A stretch of DNA of 15,551 nt from Clostridiales bacterium (GTDB lineage Bacteria; Bacillota; Clostridia; Peptostreptococcales; Anaerovoracaceae). Below the pieces are notes generated by a model. The model had not been told where the DNA came from. It did not search any database and saw nothing but the letters and a program-made list of their open reading frames with translations. The stretch lies in assembly GCA_009778945.1 (NCBI GenBank), contig WRFF01000021.1, forward strand, positions 1 through 15,551. Reading direction: 5' to 3'. A program made the translations under genes and the position numbers. Below are positions 1 to 6,896 of the stretch, piece by piece (within the stretch, counting starts at the first letter, position 1; every line of letters starts with the position of its first letter).

Positions 1-216
1 ATCTGGCCCCAGAGCAAGATATTCCATCCGGGTGAACAGCTCCGTGTTGAGATCATGGGGCATTACGAGCGTATCGACTGGTTTGAGCCGTTTGCGTGGG
101 AGACAAACAACCAGGGGAACCACGTCATCCATACGGGCGGGAAATACGATTCCTATCTGCTCGTCCCCTTCATTCCGCCGAAATACACGACAGCCAGCGG
201 ATATATTGTGCGGTAG
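1..216 (+). CDS. CocE/NonD-type hydrolase, C-terminal end only
   Basis: The reading frame is open from the first base and ends at TAG 214-216, giving the last 71 residues of a longer protein. The segment IWPQSKIFHPGEQLRVEI followed by HTGGKYDSYLLVPFI matches the end of the complete hydrolase encoded at 1555-3276 (FWPTGTTIRKGEHVVLVI ... HAGGKYDSYITIPVI). It is therefore the C-terminal beta-sandwich (X-Pro dipeptidyl-peptidase C-terminal type domain) of a paralogue. It carries about 13 extra residues after the PF/PV end compared with that paralogue. The catalytic domain lies upstream of the window, so activity cannot be judged. It sits 32 bp before larA and is probably in the same transcript. 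Confidence 0.8.
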   Translation: MWPQSKIFHPGEQLRVEIMGHYERIDWFEPFAWETNNQGNHVIHTGGKYDSYLLVPFIPPKYTTASGYIVR

Positions 217-248
217 CGCTGTAAAAAACGAAAGAATGAAAGGAAGAG

Positions 249-1526
249 ATGCAACTCAAGATCCCATACGGTGAAGGAGCCCTGCGCCTTGACGTGCCGG
301 ACAGGCGCGTCAAGGCGGTTCTGTGCCAAAACGCAGAGGGCGCGGGATCTCCGGACGAGGCGGAAATCGTGCGAGGTGCGCTGGCGGAGCCCATTGGAAG
401 CCCCGCGCTCCGTGAACTGGCGGCGGGCAAACACAGCGTCACAATCCTTACGAGCGACCACACCCGGCCCATGCCGAGCGCGCTCACCCTGCCGCTGCTT
501 TTGGAGGAAGTCCGCAGAGGAGCCCCCGCTGCAGAAATCACCATTCTGGTTGCGACGGGGCTTCACCGGGCGACGACAGACGAAGAACTTCTGGCGCGGT
601 TTGGAAAGGCGATCTTCCGAAATGAAAAAATTGTCGTACATAACTGCCGCGACGCGTCGGTTCTGCGTCCGGCGGGGATCCTGCCTTCCGGCGGGGCGCT
701 CATGCTGTCGAAATATGCGCTTGACGCGGATCTTTTGATCGCGGAGGGCTTTATCGAGCCGCATTTCTTTGCGGGTTTTTCGGGTGGGCGCAAGAGCGTG
801 ATGCCCGGGGTCGCGGGATATGACTGCGTGACGGCGAACCACTGCTCGGCTTTTATCGCGAACAGGCATGCTGCGGCAGGCGTGCTTGAGGAAAACCCCG
901 TGCATATCGATATGGCGTACGCGGCGGAGAAAGCGGGGCTGGCTTTCATCCTCAATGTAATGCTCGGCCCGGAACGCAAAGTGACGGATGCGGTTGCGGG
1001 AGAGCCCACGCTCGCGCATGCCGAGGGCTGCAGGCGCGTGATGGAACGGGTCGCGATGAAGCGGGAAACGGCGCCGATCGTCATCGCTTCCAACGGAGGC
1101 TATCCGCTCGACCAGAACCTCTACCAGCTTGTGAAATGCATGGATACGGCGGAAAAATGCTGCGGCGAAGGCGGCGTGATTATAGCGGCGGGCGAATGCC
1201 GCGACGGAACGGGAGGCGAGGCTTTTCATGACGACTTTGCGGGCGGCGAAAGCCCCGCTGCCCTGACAAGCCGTTTCCTGGCCCGCTCCCCGGCCGAAAC
1301 CGAGACCGATCAATGGCAGTCTCAGATCCTCGCGCGTATCCTCGAAAAGCGCAGCGTTATCGTCGTGGCCCCGCTGATCGAAGAGGCGGTGAAAGAGATG
1401 GGGCTCGGCTTTGCCGCAAGCCTCGAAGACGCGCTGTTCATGGCCGACGCCATGATCGGAAACCCGAAAGGCGAAGAGGCTGAAATCGTCGTGATCCCGG
1501 ACGGGCCGGGAATTGTGATCGTGTAA
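249..1526 (+). CDS. larA: LarA-family nickel-dependent 2-hydroxyacid racemase
   Basis: The 425-residue product is a LarA/DUF2088 protein. Members racemise or epimerise 2-hydroxyacids such as lactate by hydride transfer to the nickel-pincer nucleotide (NPN). Residues known from Lactiplantibacillus plantarum LarA are all found with a constant offset of -2: D70 and R73 in SDHTRP, H106 in ATGLHRATTDEE, H172 in EPHFFAGFSGG, K182 (the NPN-attached lysine), H198 in TANH, Y292/Q293/K296 in LDQNLYQLVK, and W356. That makes an active enzyme likely; the substrate is not fixed by the family, since LarA homologues use several hydroxyacids. The start is ATG 249, preceded by the purine-rich AGGAAGAG. The NPN biosynthesis genes larB, larC and larE are not in the window and must be elsewhere. 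The gene lies between two CocE-type hydrolase genes, upstream of glycerate kinase. Confidence 0.9.
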   Translation: MQLKIPYGEGALRLDVPDRRVKAVLCQNAEGAGSPDEAEIVRGALAEPIGSPALRELAAGKHSVTILTSDHTRPMPSALTLPLLLEEVRRGAPAAEITILVATGLHRATTDEELLARFGKAIFRNEKIVVHNCRDASVLRPAGILPSGGALMLSKYALDADLLIAEGFIEPHFFAGFSGGRKSVMPGVAGYDCVTANHCSAFIANRHAAAGVLEENPVHIDMAYAAEKAGLAFILNVMLGPERKVTDAVAGEPTLAHAEGCRRVMERVAMKRETAPIVIASNGGYPLDQNLYQLVKCMDTAEKCCGEGGVIIAAGECRDGTGGEAFHDDFAGGESPAALTSRFLARSPAETETDQWQSQILARILEKRSVIVVAPLIEEAVKEMGLGFAASLEDALFMADAMIGNPKGEEAEIVVIPDGPGIVIV

Positions 1527-1554
1527 ATCTGTAACAGGAGGTTAGTAAATTATT

Positions 1555-3276
1555 ATGGAAAAGAAAATGTGGCTTGAAAAATATGATACGTTCGACGAGG
1601 TCATTTTCACGGACGGCGTCGAAGAGATGGATACGGGGAGTTATCAGCCGAAGCTGGCTTACCCGCCTCTCAAAACGGAGACGGTCGTCGTTCCGAAAGG
1701 GACCGTAAAAGCGGAGGGTTACCGCCCCACAGCCGTGGATATGGTCGTGATGCGCGACCAGCCGGTGAAAATGCGCGACGGTGTGACGATCTATGTCGAC
1801 ATCTTCCGGCCGGCCGATGAAAAAACGAAAACGCCGGTCGTCCTCGCATGGACGCCTTATGGCAAGATAGACCCGCCAAACAATTACGACCTCTACGCGA
1901 ACCGTGCGTGGATGGATAAGGACCAGAGCTGCGGCTTTGACACCTTTGAAGGGCCGGAGCCGGATTACTGGGTGAATTTCGGCTATGCGGTCGCGGTCGC
2001 GGACAGCCGCGGCAGCACGCATTCCGAGGGCTCCATGCGGTATCTCGGGCATGGCGAAGGCGTCGATATCTACGACTGCATCGAGTGGCTCGGCGTGCAG
2101 GAGTGGAGCAACGGCAAGGTCGCGATGGTCGGTAATTCCTGGCTCGCTATCTGCCAGTATTTCGCCGCGGATCTGAAGCCGCCGCATCTCGCCGCAATCG
2201 CGCCCTGGGAAGGTTATTCGGATATTTACCGTGACGTCGTCTGCAGGGGCGGCATCCCCGGCGCCGAGTTTTTGAACGCGGTCAACAAAACGCTGCGGAT
2301 CCCGAACGGCATTGAAAGCATTCCGCTCATGGTCGAGAAGTATCCGTTTATCAATGATTATTGGGCGAATGAGAAACGCGCGGAATTCACGCCGATCGAG
2401 ATTCCGGCATATTTCGCGGCGAGCTATTCCAGCTGCGTCCATCCCTATGGGACACTGCGGGCGTACTGCAAAGTCTCGTCGAAACAAAAATGGCTCAGGA
2501 TCCACAATACGCAGGAGTGGCCGGATCAGCAGACGCCGAAATACCGCGACGACCTGCGGGATTTCTTTGATTATTTCCTGAAAGGCGAGAAAAACGGCTG
2601 GCCGGAGAAGACGGCGAAGGTGCGCGTGTCGCTGCTCGACGCCTTCGGGCCGGATACCTGCGACCGCGAGGAAAAAGATTTCCCGATGCCGCAGACCGAG
2701 AATCGCAAGCTGTATATCAAAGACGCGAAAACGCTGTCGTATGAAAAACCGGCCGCGGAGGCCAAGGCGTCCTACGAGGTCGGCAAGGACAAGGACGGCA
2801 GCCTTCGCTTCACGTTCACGATGGACGAAGATGTCGATATCTGCGGTTACTGCACGGCGCATCTCTTTGTCAGCACCGACAAAGGCAGCGATATGGATCT
2901 CTTCATGTATGTCTACAAGTCCGATTCTCTCGACGTCGAGAATTTCCCGCTGATGTTAGGCGTGGACTTCATGGGCGCCGAGGCGAGGCTGCGCGTATCG
3001 CACAGGAAGGTCATCTGCCGCGACGTCTTTGACTGGCAGCATGAGCACAAGACGGAAGAATTGCTTACGCCCGGCGAAATCTACGAGATCGAAACGATCT
3101 TCTGGCCGACAGGGACGACGATCCGCAAGGGCGAACATGTAGTCCTCGTCATTTCGGCGAAAGAGCTTCAGGCCTTCGAATTCCCGACGCCGCGTCTGAA
3201 GACGCGCAACGAGGGCATGCATACGATTCACGCGGGCGGAAAATACGATTCGTATATCACGATCCCGGTGATATAG
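1555..3276 (+). CDS. CocE/NonD-type alpha/beta hydrolase (S15-like)
   Basis: The 573-residue product belongs to the CocE/NonD group of serine esterases and peptidases. An N-terminal alpha/beta-hydrolase domain (about 65-355) starts with MRDGVTIYVDIFRP (73-86), carries ADSRGSTHSEG (149-159), and has the nucleophile elbow GNSWL with Ser195. A C-terminal jelly-roll of the X-Pro dipeptidyl-peptidase type (about 375-573) ends in HAGGKYDSY. The acid/base part of the triad is unusual: the stretch 284-303 reads AYFAASYSSCVHPYGTLRAY, where the usual catalytic Asp position appears as Ser, and the later region reads RIHNTQEWPD with His317 as the best base candidate. There is no signal peptide, so it is likely cytoplasmic. 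The substrate is unknown; esters or amides are typical. AGGAGG at 1536-1541 lies 13 nt before ATG 1555, a rather long spacing. It is a paralogue of the truncated gene at 1-216. Confidence 0.85.
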   Translation: MEKKMWLEKYDTFDEVIFTDGVEEMDTGSYQPKLAYPPLKTETVVVPKGTVKAEGYRPTAVDMVVMRDQPVKMRDGVTIYVDIFRPADEKTKTPVVLAWTPYGKIDPPNNYDLYANRAWMDKDQSCGFDTFEGPEPDYWVNFGYAVAVADSRGSTHSEGSMRYLGHGEGVDIYDCIEWLGVQEWSNGKVAMVGNSWLAICQYFAADLKPPHLAAIAPWEGYSDIYRDVVCRGGIPGAEFLNAVNKTLRIPNGIESIPLMVEKYPFINDYWANEKRAEFTPIEIPAYFAASYSSCVHPYGTLRAYCKVSSKQKWLRIHNTQEWPDQQTPKYRDDLRDFFDYFLKGEKNGWPEKTAKVRVSLLDAFGPDTCDREEKDFPMPQTENRKLYIKDAKTLSYEKPAAEAKASYEVGKDKDGSLRFTFTMDEDVDICGYCTAHLFVSTDKGSDMDLFMYVYKSDSLDVENFPLMLGVDFMGAEARLRVSHRKVICRDVFDWQHEHKTEELLTPGEIYEIETIFWPTGTTIRKGEHVVLVISAKELQAFEFPTPRLKTRNEGMHTIHAGGKYDSYITIPVI

Positions 3277-3283
3277 GAAAGCA

Positions 3284-3325
3284 ATGATCAAAGGCAACAT
3301 CTCTCTGAACCGGAAGCCGGCGTGA
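3284..3325 (+). CDS. Possible 13-codon coupling mini-ORF before glycerate kinase
   Basis: ATG 3284 follows AGGAAA at 3275-3280 and opens a frame encoding MIKGNISLNRKPA. Its TGA (3323-3325) overlaps the GTG start of glycerate kinase (3322-3324) in a GTGA arrangement. The kinase itself has only a weak GGAAG upstream, so ribosomes finishing this mini-ORF could re-initiate on the kinase start. The peptide has no recognisable family. It could equally be a chance frame in a 45-bp spacer. Confidence 0.3.
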   Translation: MIKGNISLNRKPA

Positions 3326-4458
3326 AAATCGTCATAGCCCCGGATTCATTCAAAGGGAGCCTGACGGCGGCGCAGGTCTGCGCCGCCGTGGCTTCGGGTA
3401 TTCGCAGGGCGCGCTCCGACGCGGAAATCGTTTGTGTCCCGATGGCGGACGGGGGTGAGGGCACAGTCCGCTCCCTCATTGACGGGCTTGGCGGTGAAAT
3501 CGTGTCCTGTGCGGCGGAAGACCCGCTTGGACGGACGATCGCGGCAAACTACGGGCTGACGGAGGGCGGTACGGCCGTTATCGAAATTGCGCAGGCTTCG
3601 GGCCTGACGCTTTTAGCCGAAAGCGAGCGCAACCCGCTTGTGACATCCACATACGGCGCCGGACAGTTGATTTTGGACGCGCTTGACAGAGGGGCGCGGG
3701 AATTTATCATCGGTATCGGGGGCAGCGCGACAAACGACGGCGGAGCCGGAATGGCTCAGGCTTTAGGCTGCAGGCTGCTGGATAAACGCGGGAAGGAGCT
3801 GCCGCGCGGCGGCGGCGCGCTGGAAAAACTCGTGCGGATTGATGCGTCCGAAATGGACGGCCGGATCCGCATAAGCCGGTTCACGGTGGCGTGCGATGTG
3901 GACAACCCCTTGCTCGGAGAGCGCGGGGCGAGCAAGGTTTTCGGGCCTCAAAAGGGTGCGACACCGGAAATGACAGGACGGCTCGACAGAGGGCTTGCGG
4001 TGCTTGCGGGCCGGCTGTATGGCGATCTTGGAAAAGATATAGCGGAAATTCCGGGCGCAGGCGCCGCGGGCGGCCTCGGAGCCGGATGTATCGCTTTTCT
4101 CGGCGCCAACCTGATACGCGGCGCAGAGCTCGTGATAGCCGCCATGGGGCTTGCGGCGCGGCTTGAAGGGGCTTCGTTTATCATCACGGGCGAGGGGCGA
4201 ACGGACAGCCAGACAATGGGCGGCAAAACGGTATACGGCGTCGTGAATCTCGCGAAAAAGCTCGGCGTGCCGGCTGTCATCATTTCGGGTTCGCTTGCGG
4301 ACGGCGCCGAAAAACTTTTGGACTGCGGTGCGGTGCGGATGTATGCCCTGATGCAAAACGGCGTAACGCTTGAAAGCGCAATGCAAAACGGCGCGGCGCT
4401 TTTGGAGGAGCGGTCGGAATATGCGGTTTGCGAGTTCATTCGCGGCCGCGGGAACTAA
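3322..4458 (+). CDS. glxK: Glycerate kinase, type 1 (GlxK/GarK family)
   Basis: The 378-residue product phosphorylates glycerate with ATP, giving 2- or 3-phosphoglycerate depending on the subfamily, and feeds lower glycolysis. Family landmarks are the N-terminus MKIVIAPDSFKGSLTA, MADGGEGT (41-48), the glycine-rich GIGGSATNDGGAGMAQALG (131-149), CDVDNPLLGERGA (191-203) and TGEGRTDSQT (289-298) followed by GGKT. Length is normal for the family. The start is GTG 3322 because the family N-terminus begins exactly there; SD support is weak (GGAAG 3312-3316), and translation may be coupled to the mini-ORF ending at 3325. It is the last gene of the hydrolase-larA-hydrolase-kinase operon, which suggests the operon yields glycerate. 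E. coli and B. subtilis names for the family differ, so the symbol is by family only. Confidence 0.92.
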   Translation: MKIVIAPDSFKGSLTAAQVCAAVASGIRRARSDAEIVCVPMADGGEGTVRSLIDGLGGEIVSCAAEDPLGRTIAANYGLTEGGTAVIEIAQASGLTLLAESERNPLVTSTYGAGQLILDALDRGAREFIIGIGGSATNDGGAGMAQALGCRLLDKRGKELPRGGGALEKLVRIDASEMDGRIRISRFTVACDVDNPLLGERGASKVFGPQKGATPEMTGRLDRGLAVLAGRLYGDLGKDIAEIPGAGAAGGLGAGCIAFLGANLIRGAELVIAAMGLAARLEGASFIITGEGRTDSQTMGGKTVYGVVNLAKKLGVPAVIISGSLADGAEKLLDCGAVRMYALMQNGVTLESAMQNGAALLEERSEYAVCEFIRGRGN

Positions 4459-4460
4459 CG

Positions 4461-4507
4461 CAAATTTTTTCTCAACAGGAAGCGTAAATTCCCAAAGGGA
4501 AAATTTG
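4461..4507 (+). terminator. A/T-rich inverted repeat, possible weak terminator
   Basis: CAAATTTTTTC (4461-4471) can pair with GGGAAAATTTG (4497-4507) over 11 positions, including two G-U pairs. An alternative smaller hairpin uses AAATTCCC (4486-4493) and the same right arm. It lies directly after the glycerate kinase stop and ends just before the -35 box of the next promoter. There is only a short T run after it, so termination would be inefficient. It could instead be a regulator binding site, or chance in A/T-rich sequence. Confidence 0.35.
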
Positions 4508-4508
4508 T

Positions 4509-4538
4509 TTGACAAATACCTCTGAGTCTGCGTATGAT
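4509..4538 (+). promoter_or_regulatory. Sigma-A type promoter of the ABC operon
   Basis: A perfect -35 TTGACA (4509-4514) is followed by an 18-nt spacer and a -10 TATGAT (4533-4538), five of six consensus bases. Transcription would start near 4545, giving a leader of about 135 nt before the binding-protein gene. Confidence 0.75.
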
Positions 4539-4553
4539 AATGGTGTGGTGAAT

Positions 4554-4588
4554 GGATTCGGTTTCTGGATTCTTGCAGGGGGCGGTCT
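4554..4588 (+). promoter_or_regulatory. Leader hairpin A, conserved loop GATTCTTG
   Basis: TTTCTG (4562-4567) pairs with CAGGGG (4576-4581) around the loop GATTCTTG; three of the pairs are G-U. Outer pairs can form between 4554-4560 and 4583-4588 with one unpaired base. The copy in the rho leader keeps the loop but has a G-C-rich stem, so pairing is maintained although the bases changed. Folded by eye only. Confidence 0.45.
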
Positions 4589-4627
4589 CATTGCGGAAGA
4601 CAGCGATGAAAAATGAAAAGGGTATTT

Positions 4628-4649
4628 ACCATGAATGAAAATTCATGGT
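4628..4649 (+). promoter_or_regulatory. Perfect 9-bp hairpin with GAAA tetraloop in the ABC leader
   Basis: ACCATGAAT (4628-4636) and ATTCATGGT (4641-4649) are exact reverse complements separated by GAAA, a GNRA-type tetraloop. The structure ends 15 nt before the ribosome binding site AAGGAGG (4665-4671). It has no counterpart in the rho leader. It could be an RNA element modulating translation or mRNA stability, or a dyad operator at DNA level. A 10-codon frame (ATG 4606, stop 4636-4638, MKNEKGIYHE) with GGAAG 6 nt upstream runs into its 5' arm. Confidence 0.6.
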
Positions 4650-4679
4650 TAGCGCAAGAATTTTAAGGAGGTAAGTTTT

Positions 4680-5903
4680 ATGAAAAAACGGTTATTGGCG
4701 GTAGGCCTTTCCTGTTGTTTGGCCGCGGTCGCATTCCTTGCGGGCTGCGGGGGGAACACAGGCGGCGCTTCGCCTGCGGGAGGCGCCTCGCCGACGGGCG
4801 GCGCTTCATCGGCAGGCGGCAACACCCCGGCCGCTCCGGCGAGCGGCAATGGGCCCTACAATATCGGTGTGAACACCTGGGGAGCGGGCGTACCGATACT
4901 CGACAGTTTTGGCGATGGCGCCGAATCCTCATTGCATGCGTTGGGGAATACGACAGTCCGCGCGAGCGACGACTTTACGGCGGACAAGGAACTTGCGAAC
5001 GTGCAGAATTTCGCCTCGTCCGGCGTGGACGGGATGGTCCTCTCCGCGGCGGCGGTGACGCCGCTTCCGCAGATCGCGCAAACCTGTGCGGACGCGAAGA
5101 TCCCGTTTGTACTGCAGACTTTCGTCGGCGCGGAAGATGTGCTTGCGACCCTTGCGGACAACAACCCGTACTATGTCGGCGCGGTCGACAGCGACCTGGT
5201 TTACGACGGTCAGGTGATTGGGCAGAAAGCGCTTGACGACGGCAACAAGACGGCGTTAATCATCGGCGGCAACATCGGGGACAATAATATGGATCAGCGC
5301 ATCCAGGGCTTTAAAGAAGTCTTTGAAAAGGGCGGCGGGAAAGTGCTTTTTGAGGCGCGCTGCACCGACCCCTCGGAGTCGGCGACCAAGGCGGAGGATA
5401 TGATCTCCGCGAACAAAGACGCCAATTGCCTCTATGCACTGGCCGGCGACTATATACCCGGCAGCCTCGACGCCATAGATAAATTCGGGCTTTCGGGCAA
5501 GATGAACGTCTATATGTCCTGTATCGACGCAACTTCGGCGCAGTCTATCAAGGACGGCAAGATCAAACTCGGCAACGACGGCATCACGCTCGCTTCCTAT
5601 ATCGCCCCGACGCTGCTTCAGAACTATCTTGACGGAAACAAGATCCTGGACAGCAATGGCAAGGCGCCGAGGTTCCATACCAAGCCTTTCCTTGTGACGG
5701 CGGACAACGTGGACGCTTATTTGAGCGTATTCTACAATAAGGCCACGCCTACGTTTACCGAAGATATGCTGAAGAACCTTGTGGTGGCCGACAATCCGAA
5801 CGCCTCCTATCAGACTTATGTGGATCTAATCCAGAGCGGGCTCACGCTCGACGCGATCCTGAAGGCGCATGGCTTACCGACGACAGGAGCCTCCGCGAGC
5901 TGA
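4680..5903 (+). CDS. Ribose-type ABC importer binding lipoprotein
   Basis: The 407-residue product is a periplasmic-binding-protein family 4 (RbsB-like) solute receptor held on the outer face of the membrane. Residues 1-23 form a lipoprotein signal: KKR, a hydrophobic core, and lipobox LAGC with Cys23 as the lipidated residue. Residues 24-58 are a low-complexity Gly/Ser/Ala/Pro tether with GGASP-type repeats. The two-lobed domain begins at YNIGVNTWGAG (60-70) and includes DFTADKELANVQNF (98-111), GVDGMVLSAA (115-124) and MDQRIQGFKEVFEKGGGKV (204-222), all typical of the family. The substrate is not readable; ribose, other sugars, AI-2-like or polyol ligands are possible. ATG 4680 has an ideal SD AAGGAGG (4665-4671) with 8-nt spacing. 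It is first in a four-gene importer operon. Confidence 0.9.
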   Translation: MKKRLLAVGLSCCLAAVAFLAGCGGNTGGASPAGGASPTGGASSAGGNTPAAPASGNGPYNIGVNTWGAGVPILDSFGDGAESSLHALGNTTVRASDDFTADKELANVQNFASSGVDGMVLSAAAVTPLPQIAQTCADAKIPFVLQTFVGAEDVLATLADNNPYYVGAVDSDLVYDGQVIGQKALDDGNKTALIIGGNIGDNNMDQRIQGFKEVFEKGGGKVLFEARCTDPSESATKAEDMISANKDANCLYALAGDYIPGSLDAIDKFGLSGKMNVYMSCIDATSAQSIKDGKIKLGNDGITLASYIAPTLLQNYLDGNKILDSNGKAPRFHTKPFLVTADNVDAYLSVFYNKATPTFTEDMLKNLVVADNPNASYQTYVDLIQSGLTLDAILKAHGLPTTGASAS

Positions 5904-5909
5904 TAGAAA

Positions 5910-6896
5910 TTGGAACAGCCGGAACAAACGCTTCATAACAGAACAGAAAAAAACCGCGGCGCGAGTTTTCAAACTTTGCTCGTCGTCGCGGTGATTGTCT
6001 GTATTTTTCTTGCTTTTCATCTGATTTCGGGCGGGACCTTCCTGCAGATGGACAATCTCGCGATTGTTATATCGCATACGGTCTATCCGACCTTCATGGC
6101 CTGGGGGCTTTGTTTCCTCTTTGCCTGCGGATATACGGATATGTCGATCGGAGGCGTGGTTGTGCTCGGCTCTTTCGCAACGGGCGTCCTCGGAAACATG
6201 TACGGATACCCGGGGGCGGTGCTCGGCGGTTTGGCGGTCGGTTTGATCCTGGTCTTTATCAATTTCCTGATCTTTGCCTTCTCGGGGATTCCGTCATGGA
6301 TCGCAGGCATCAGCCTGGCGATGATCTACGAGGCGATCGCTGTGGCCGTGAAGCTCAATCCCACGCTGAAACCGCTGATCGAGACGGATATGAACCAGAA
6401 TATCCGGCTGTTCGGATCGTTCCCGTGGAGTCTTATCCTGCTTTTTATCGGGTTGTTTATCGTATATCTGATTTACAACCGTACGACAATCGGCCTGAAT
6501 ATCCGGGCGATCGGCGGCAACCAGCAGGTCTCCAAGGCGCTCGGCATCAGCCTGATCAGGACGCTGCTCTTCGTCGGCCTCATCACCGGCATCCTGATCG
6601 GCGTAGCCGCCTTTATCCAGGAGAGCTACGCCGGGCAGACAACGGTCAAGACGGGACTGACGAGCATGTATATGATCTTTCAGCCGTTGGCAATCGTACT
6701 GCTCGCCCAGATCCTTCAGCGCTGGATCAATATCATCATCGCGGTACCGATCTGCGCCTTTATCATCTACTCGGTCTTCACCCTGCTCACCACCATGGGC
6801 GTGCCTTCCGGGACGCTGCAGGAAGCATCCCTTTGCGTTTTCCTGATTGTCTTTGGCATCATCGGCCGATTCGGCTATAAGGGAGTAGTGAAGTGA
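5910..6896 (+). CDS. RbsC-type ABC permease 1
   Basis: The 328-residue product is an inner-membrane permease of the ribose/xylose/branched-chain type (BPD_transp_2). About nine or ten hydrophobic segments are visible, beginning at 21-40 and including 59-72, 102-124, 170-190, 214-236, 273-294 and 305-318. The family motif GGIDLSVGS appears here as GYTDMSIGG (74-82), and the cytoplasmic loop IRAIGGNQQVSKALGI (198-213) is the usual ATPase-coupling region. The start must be TTG 5910 or later, because an in-frame TAG lies at 5904-5906; later candidates would cut the first membrane segment. TTG 5910 has no good SD and follows the binding-protein stop by 6 nt, which suggests translational coupling. 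Its stop overlaps the ATPase start (GTGA). Confidence 0.88.
   Translation: MEQPEQTLHNRTEKNRGASFQTLLVVAVIVCIFLAFHLISGGTFLQMDNLAIVISHTVYPTFMAWGLCFLFACGYTDMSIGGVVVLGSFATGVLGNMYGYPGAVLGGLAVGLILVFINFLIFAFSGIPSWIAGISLAMIYEAIAVAVKLNPTLKPLIETDMNQNIRLFGSFPWSLILLFIGLFIVYLIYNRTTIGLNIRAIGGNQQVSKALGISLIRTLLFVGLITGILIGVAAFIQESYAGQTTVKTGLTSMYMIFQPLAIVLLAQILQRWINIIIAVPICAFIIYSVFTLLTTMGVPSGTLQEASLCVFLIVFGIIGRFGYKGVVK

Larger units (their letters stand above)
4500..4601 (+). repeat. Promoter-leader repeat, copy A (ABC operon)
   Basis: This stretch aligns with 9411-9511 upstream of rho. From 4500 to 4546 about 41 of 47 positions match with one gap, covering the -35 box, the spacer tail GGTCTGCGTAT/GAGTCTGCGTAT and the -10 box. 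The next 47 positions align without gaps at about 29 of 47, including an identical GGATTCTTG block and an identical ATTG. The match fades after about 4601. It is a promoter plus leader duplication rather than a mobile element: I see no terminal repeats or coding sequence in it. Confidence 0.8.

Noticed and set aside
153..1313. A 386-codon open frame on the - strand opposite larA
   Set aside because: It is antisense to a gene with all LarA catalytic residues; there is no SD or plausible family.
1438..2862. A 474-codon open frame on the - strand opposite the CocE-type hydrolase
   Set aside because: Same cause; the product is compositionally odd (Arg/Phe/His rich) and the + strand gene is clearly real.
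4210..4226. GACAATGGGCGG in glycerate kinase as a reverse copy of the palindromic core
   Set aside because: Only a short partial match, without the opposing arm, and it encodes the conserved QTMGGKT segment of the kinase.
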